From contig CALICM010000003.1 in the NCBI GenBank assembly GCA_938049225.1, forward strand, positions 1-50,904: a stretch of 50,904 nucleotides of DNA, given 5' to 3'. The translations under genes and the position numbers were made by a program. Position 1 is the first letter of the stretch. Each line of letters begins with the position of its first letter. Under the pieces are notes generated by a model. That model did no database searches, had not been told where the DNA came from, and saw nothing but the letters and a program-made list of their open reading frames with translations. Source of the stretch: an uncultured Paracoccaceae bacterium. Its GTDB lineage: Bacteria > Pseudomonadota > Alphaproteobacteria > Rhodobacterales > Rhodobacteraceae. This document shows, piece by piece, positions 46,717 through 50,904 of the stretch.

Positions 46717-47481
46717 ATGGACAAGATCTTCAAAGCCCTAAACGACCCCACCCGCCGCCAACTGCTCGACGCGTTGCGCGCCAAGGACGGTCAAACTCTG
46801 ACCGAATTGGAAACGCAGTTGGCCATGTCGCGTTTTGGGGTGATGAAACATCTGAAGGTGCTCGGGGAAGCGTCCCTGATCCTGACCCGCAAGCAGGGGC
46901 GGTTCAAATACCACTACCTCAACGCCCTGCCCCTGCAGGAGGTGATCGATCGCTGGATCGAGCCCCTGCTGACCAAACCCGCCGCGGGCGGCCTGATTGA
47001 CCTCAAAACCAAGCTAGAAGGAGACACGACCATGACACAGAAACCCGACTTCGTGATGCAGACCTTTATCCGCTGCACCCAAGACGCGCTGTGGGACGCG
47101 CTGACGGATCCCGCGCAGATGGGCCTCTACCATTTCATGTGCAAACGGGTCGAACGCGAGGGGGATGTGATCCATTATTATCGCCCAGACGGTGAACCCA
47201 TGCTGAAGTGCCGCGAGACCGCGCTGACACCCAAGTCCCGCATCGACGCAACCTTTGAGCTGCTGGGCGAGGGCATGGGCGCCCCGTCGCGCACCGTTTA
47301 TCTGATCGAACCCCAGGGCGACTTTTGCAGTCTGACCTTGGAACACTATGACCTGACCTTCCCGGTCGTCCCGGGCGAAGGCGTCGCCGACGGCTGGGCC
47401 CGCTGGGCTGCGGGCCTGAAAACCTGGTTAGAGACCGGCGAGGAAGTGCGCTTCTCGACAACTATGGAGGTGCCAGCATGA
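46717..47481 (+). CDS. ArsR-type regulator fused to SRPBCC domain
   Basis: A 254-residue fusion. Residues about 1-90 form an ArsR winged helix: FKALNDPTRRQLLDALR, TLTELETQLAMSRFGVMKHLKVL, ILTRKQGRFKYHYLN. Residues about 110-245 are an AHSA1/SRPBCC domain: FIRCTQDALWDALTDPAQM at the start and WARWAAGLKTWLETGE at the end, with a hydrophobic ligand pocket. No metal-binding Cys pair typical of metal-sensing ArsR is seen, so a lipophilic ligand sensed by the fused domain is more likely. The ATG overlaps a Met-rich leader frame upstream that is not coding. It overlaps the MAPEG gene (ATGA). Confidence 0.87.
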   Translation: MDKIFKALNDPTRRQLLDALRAKDGQTLTELETQLAMSRFGVMKHLKVLGEASLILTRKQGRFKYHYLNALPLQEVIDRWIEPLLTKPAAGGLIDLKTKLEGDTTMTQKPDFVMQTFIRCTQDALWDALTDPAQMGLYHFMCKRVEREGDVIHYYRPDGEPMLKCRETALTPKSRIDATFELLGEGMGAPSRTVYLIEPQGDFCSLTLEHYDLTFPVVPGEGVADGWARWAAGLKTWLETGEEVRFSTTMEVPA

Positions 47482-47885
47482 CGACCGAACTGACCTATTT
47501 GCTGCTGACGGCCCTGCTAGCGGCCTCGCTGTGGATACCCTACATCGTGGGGGTGAATATGCCGCCAGCCAAGCAGTTCGCCGATTTCCACCGTCCGCCG
47601 GACATCCGCCAAATGCCGGCTTGGGTGCATCGGGCTTACCGCGCGCATCAAAACCTGCTCGAGCAGATGATGCCCTTTGCCGTCATCGTCTTGGTGGCGC
47701 ATGTGTTAGGTATCTCGACATCCACGACCGTCTGGGCCAGCGTGGCTTTCTTTTGGATCAGGGTCGCGCATGCGGTCGGGATGATCAGCGGGATGGCACA
47801 GTTTCCGGTGCGCCCGATCATTTTTACCGCTGGGTGGATCTGCATTCTGACTATCGGCCTGCAGGTGTTCTGGCATTCATCTTAA
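47478..47885 (+). CDS. MAPEG family membrane protein
   Basis: A 135-residue protein with four membrane segments and the MAPEG signature RAYRAHQNLLEQMMPFAVIVLVAH, followed by WIRVAHAVGMIS. The family includes eicosanoid and glutathione-dependent membrane enzymes; bacterial members are mostly uncharacterised. Its start overlaps the ArsR-SRPBCC stop, so the two form an operon and the membrane enzyme is probably the repressor's target. Confidence 0.88.
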   Translation: MTTELTYLLLTALLAASLWIPYIVGVNMPPAKQFADFHRPPDIRQMPAWVHRAYRAHQNLLEQMMPFAVIVLVAHVLGISTSTTVWASVAFFWIRVAHAVGMISGMAQFPVRPIIFTAGWICILTIGLQVFWHSS

Positions 47886-47953
47886 TGTCATGTCGCCGTC
47901 ACATCTGTGTGACGGCGGTTTACGCAAAGCGATCCGACCTTAGGATTGCCTGC

Positions 47954-48571
47954 ATGCAACTTGTTTTTCGTTTAACCGGCGCCATTGTCGTTCTAACGCT
48001 TGTCGTTCAAGTCCAACTGAACATCAACTGGCACGGCAGTCCGGGCGCCGCCCTTTGGTCTATGTCGAAGTTCTTCACGATCTGGACCGCCGCATTGGCC
48101 GCAGTTGTATGTCTGGCCGCCCCACGCCGATCCTCGCCCCATCTGATCACCGCCACGACGCTTTATTCCGTAATGGTGGGCTGTGTGTATCATCTGCTGC
48201 TGGCCGCAGATCATCACCCGCAGGGCATTGGCGTGATCACCAACGCGATTTTTCACACCGTCCTGCCCATCACCCTGGCCGTGTTGTGGTGGATCGGCCA
48301 ACCGCACCGGCAGCTTACGGGCCTGGCACCGCTGGTCTGGCTGCCCTTCCCGCTTGCCTATTTAGCCTGGATCATGATCCGGGGCGAGGTGACGGGAAAC
48401 TATCCTTACTTCTTCCTAGACGCGGCACGCCTGGGCTATGCAGGCGCACTGGGCAATGCAACCGTTCTGACCGGCATCTTCTTGGTACTGGGTCGGATGA
48501 CCGTCAGCTTGGACCGCCGCTTGACCCCCGAGGCCACGCCGGTTCTGATCAGACCTCGTCCGAGGTCGTAA
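47954..48571 (+). CDS. Pr6Pr family membrane protein
   Basis: A 205-residue protein from MQLVFRLTG with about six membrane segments, the layout of the Pr6Pr / FAR-17a-AIG1-like family. Characteristic pieces are FTIWTAALAAVVCLA, TTLYSVMVGCVYHLLL, NAIFHTVLPITLAVLWWI and a conserved Trp-Pro-Phe-type WLPFPLAYLAWIMIRG. Human relatives hydrolyse lipid esters, but bacterial activity is unknown. It lies 68 bases after the MAPEG gene and its end overlaps the minus-strand lipoprotein gene by 23 bases. Confidence 0.82.
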   Translation: MQLVFRLTGAIVVLTLVVQVQLNINWHGSPGAALWSMSKFFTIWTAALAAVVCLAAPRRSSPHLITATTLYSVMVGCVYHLLLAADHHPQGIGVITNAIFHTVLPITLAVLWWIGQPHRQLTGLAPLVWLPFPLAYLAWIMIRGEVTGNYPYFFLDAARLGYAGALGNATVLTGIFLVLGRMTVSLDRRLTPEATPVLIRPRPRS

Positions 48572-48689
48572 CGCCCAGTCCGGCGCTGCCTGAGATCGTG
48601 ATGTCGCCCCCGCCCTCAACCGGCAAGGGATCGCCCTTGATCCCACAAGCGCCCAGCACCAGCAGGGTGATACAAACCCAAACCCTCAT
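48549..48689 (-). CDS. Small lipoprotein, LptM type
   Basis: A 46-residue ORF on the minus strand, ATG at 48687-48689, TGA at 48549-48551. The product opens [20 protein letters not shown]: a short signal with lipobox LVLGAC and a Cys followed by Gly, then a Pro-containing GIKGDPLP and an acidic end. This is the pattern of LptM/YifL lipoproteins that help LptD disulfide formation. Its ATG overlaps the argH stop (ATGA), which supports translation coupling. In most relatives it is followed by lysA. Confidence 0.75.
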   Translation of the reverse strand: MRVWVCITLLVLGACGIKGDPLPVEGGGDITISGSAGLGVTTSDEV

Positions 48690-50077
48690 CCCAGTTTCCC
48701 CCGCCAACGGCTGATCTGTTCCCGCACCCGCACCGGCGCCGTCCCGCCATAGCTGGTGCGACTGGCCACCGAATTCTGAACGCCCAACACGGTAAAGACC
48801 TCGTCGGTGATCCCCTCATGCACCCCTTGCATCTGCGCCAGCGTCAACCCGTCCAGATCCACGCCGTGATCCTCGGCCAGTTTGACCAGCGCGCCGGTGA
48901 CGTGATGCGCCTCGCGAAACGGCAGGCCCAGGCGGCGCACCAGCCAATCCGCCAGATCCGTCGCGGTTGAGAACCCTTGCGCCGCCGCCGCCGCCAGGCT
49001 GTCGCGGTTCGCGGTCATATCCGCCACCATCCCGGTCATCGCAGCCAGTGCCAACATCAGGCTGTCTGCGGCGTCAAACACCTGCTCTTTGTCCTCTTGC
49101 ATGTCCTTGGAATAGGTCAGCGGCAGCCCCTTCATCACCATCGTCAGCCCAACTTGCGCCCCCAGGATCCGCCCCACTTTGGCGCGGATCAACTCGGCCG
49201 CATCAGGGTTTTTCTTCTGCGGCATGATTGACGAGCCGGTCGAGAACCGATCCGATAGAACCACAAACCGAAACTGGGCCGAGGACCAGATCACCAACTC
49301 CTCGGCCAACCGACTAAGATGCATCGCGCACATCGTAGCAGCCCCCAGAAACTCCAAGGCGAAATCCCGATCCGCGACCGCATCCAGCGAATTCGCAGCG
49401 GGCCGATCAAACCCCAAAGCCGCCGCCGTCATCTCGCGGTCAATCGGAAACGAGGTTCCCGCCAGTGCCGCGGCCCCCAAGGGACTTTCGTTCATCCGTA
49501 CCCGGGCATCACGCATACGGCTCAGGTCGCGGCCGAACATTTCGACATAGGCCATCATATGGTGGCCCCAGGTCACCGGTTGTGCCACCTGCAAATGCGT
49601 GAACCCCGGCATGACCCAATCGGCCCCCGCCTCGGCCTGATCCAACAACGCGCGGACCAGCGCCAACAACCCCTGGTCGGCGGCGTCCAACTGCGCTCGC
49701 ACCCACAGTTTAAAATCCGTGGCCACCTGGTCGTTACGCGACCGCCCCGTGTGCAGCCGCCCCGCGGGTTCACCGATCAACTCGGCCAGACGTGCCTCGA
49801 CATTCATGTGAATATCTTCAAGTGCTGTCGAAAACCCAAAATCACCCGCATCAATCTCTGACAAAACGGTGAGCAGCCCTTCCCGGATCGCCTCTGCATC
49901 GCTATCCGTTATGACACCACAGGCCGCCAGCATGGCTGCGTGGGCGCGGCTGCCTGCAATATCTTGGGCCGCCATGCGCTGGTCGAACCCGATCGAGGCG
50001 TTGATCGCCTCCATGATCGCATCGGGCCCCTCGGCAAAGCGCCCGCCCCACATCTGATTGCTGGACTTGTCTGACAT
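48686..50077 (-). CDS. argH: Argininosuccinate lyase
   Basis: A 463-residue fumarase/aspartase-superfamily enzyme that splits argininosuccinate to arginine and fumarate. [11 protein letters not shown] opens the protein, then [12 protein letters not shown], and the family signature [16 protein letters not shown] with the flexible catalytic loop. The ATG at 50075-50077 is chosen over longer in-frame starts because it aligns with the family and overlaps the divergent gene. The last codon overlaps the lipoprotein start. Start region is directly back to back with the TlpA-like gene. Confidence 0.96.
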   Translation of the reverse strand: MSDKSSNQMWGGRFAEGPDAIMEAINASIGFDQRMAAQDIAGSRAHAAMLAACGVITDSDAEAIREGLLTVLSEIDAGDFGFSTALEDIHMNVEARLAELIGEPAGRLHTGRSRNDQVATDFKLWVRAQLDAADQGLLALVRALLDQAEAGADWVMPGFTHLQVAQPVTWGHHMMAYVEMFGRDLSRMRDARVRMNESPLGAAALAGTSFPIDREMTAAALGFDRPAANSLDAVADRDFALEFLGAATMCAMHLSRLAEELVIWSSAQFRFVVLSDRFSTGSSIMPQKKNPDAAELIRAKVGRILGAQVGLTMVMKGLPLTYSKDMQEDKEQVFDAADSLMLALAAMTGMVADMTANRDSLAAAAAQGFSTATDLADWLVRRLGLPFREAHHVTGALVKLAEDHGVDLDGLTLAQMQGVHEGITDEVFTVLGVQNSVASRTSYGGTAPVRVREQISRWRGKLG

Positions 50078-50108
50078 GACCGACCCTATGGCTGAAAGCG
50101 AGACGAGC

Positions 50109-50690
<582 letters not shown>

Positions 50691-50904
50691 ACATGGAACC
50701 CAGGAACTGACCGAAATAGTCAGATGACCGCTCTGATGAAGATTTTCCAACCCAATTTCTCAAAGTTCTCTATCTGCGGCCGTTAATTCAAGAGCGTAAT
50801 TTGGTCTCATCGGGTTCATGGTTCTCTCCGAGGTCGGCGGTGCCGCCTCATAATGGCGTCGGGGACTGGTGCCTCAAAAAGGTCCGCTGCGAGGTCGCCT
50901 GGGT
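50691..50904. other. Window edge, possible partial gene on the minus strand
   Basis: No complete gene. On the minus strand an open frame enters from the right edge and ends with TGA at 50816-50818; its 28 codons read GDLAADLFEAPVPDAIM then a very Arg-rich end. It could be the C-terminus of a gene beyond the window. The rest holds nothing I can name. Confidence 0.25.

Noticed and set aside
47531-47953. N-terminal extension of the Pr6Pr protein
   Set aside because: It overlaps the MAPEG gene in another frame and is not membrane-like; ATG 47954 gives a normal protein.

Overview
This window looks like a chromosomal segment of an alphaproteobacterium of the Rhodobacteraceae (Roseobacter-type). 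The inference rests on several arrangements I associate with that group: dapB/rbfA/truB, argH with a tiny lipoprotein gene and a lysA-TIGR02302 neighbourhood, ftsE-ftsX-plsC beside a zinc-ribbon protein, a UbiH-like hydroxylase back to back with an amidase-aminotransferase-ftsK run, and a thioredoxin/TPR-LON-Trm112 set. Coding density is high and most genes are GC-rich. I see no rRNA, tRNA, CRISPR array or complete insertion sequence.

Layout. 1-690: a short HNH-type nuclease gene in AT-rich DNA, probably acquired and perhaps cut short. 690-5290: M20 deacylase, YggS-type PLP protein, L,D-transpeptidase-like protein, GTP cyclohydrolase II and an OmpR-type response regulator. 5290-7260: a strong terminator with a possible small RNA, then a secreted-type repeat protein. 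7400-10480: a TetR regulator divergent from an alpha/beta hydrolase with two palindromic operators, exonuclease III, and an enoyl-CoA hydratase. 10540-17870: lolA, a UbiH-like gene, amidase, aminotransferase and ftsK. 18170-19100: two coupled small proteins that both look like Roadblock/LC7 domains. 19350-22240: AraC-type regulator, Trm112-like, LON-domain and thioredoxin/TPR proteins. 22370-28780: gshB, a DUF1501/DUF1800 pair, a frameshifted M32 carboxypeptidase, an SDR and a small membrane protein. 28790-33140: dapB, rbfA, truB, a 36-residue membrane peptide candidate and aspS. 33260-35790: a GT87-like membrane glycosyltransferase and a cyclopropane-fatty-acid synthase-like methyltransferase. 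36030-38940: an orphan TadG/TadE-like trio. 39030-42220: plsC, ftsX, ftsE and the zinc-ribbon protein. 42270-50690: a DUF4175-type membrane protein, lysA, a DUF2834 protein, an inserted plus-strand ArsR-SRPBCC/MAPEG/Pr6Pr cassette, a lipoprotein of the LptM type, argH, and a TlpA-like thioredoxin.

Together the genes cover cell-envelope growth (lysine/diaminopimelate genes, FtsK, FtsEX, an L,D-transpeptidase-like enzyme, LolA, PlsC, Cfa), translation (RbfA, TruB, AspS, Trm112-like) and redox or repair functions (GshB, XthA, thioredoxins). The accessory parts are the HNH edge, the secreted repeat protein, the TetR/hydrolase pair, the Tad trio and the ArsR cassette. The best candidate for an undescribed system is the coupled Roadblock/LC7-like pair beside ftsK, which has no GTPase partner in view.
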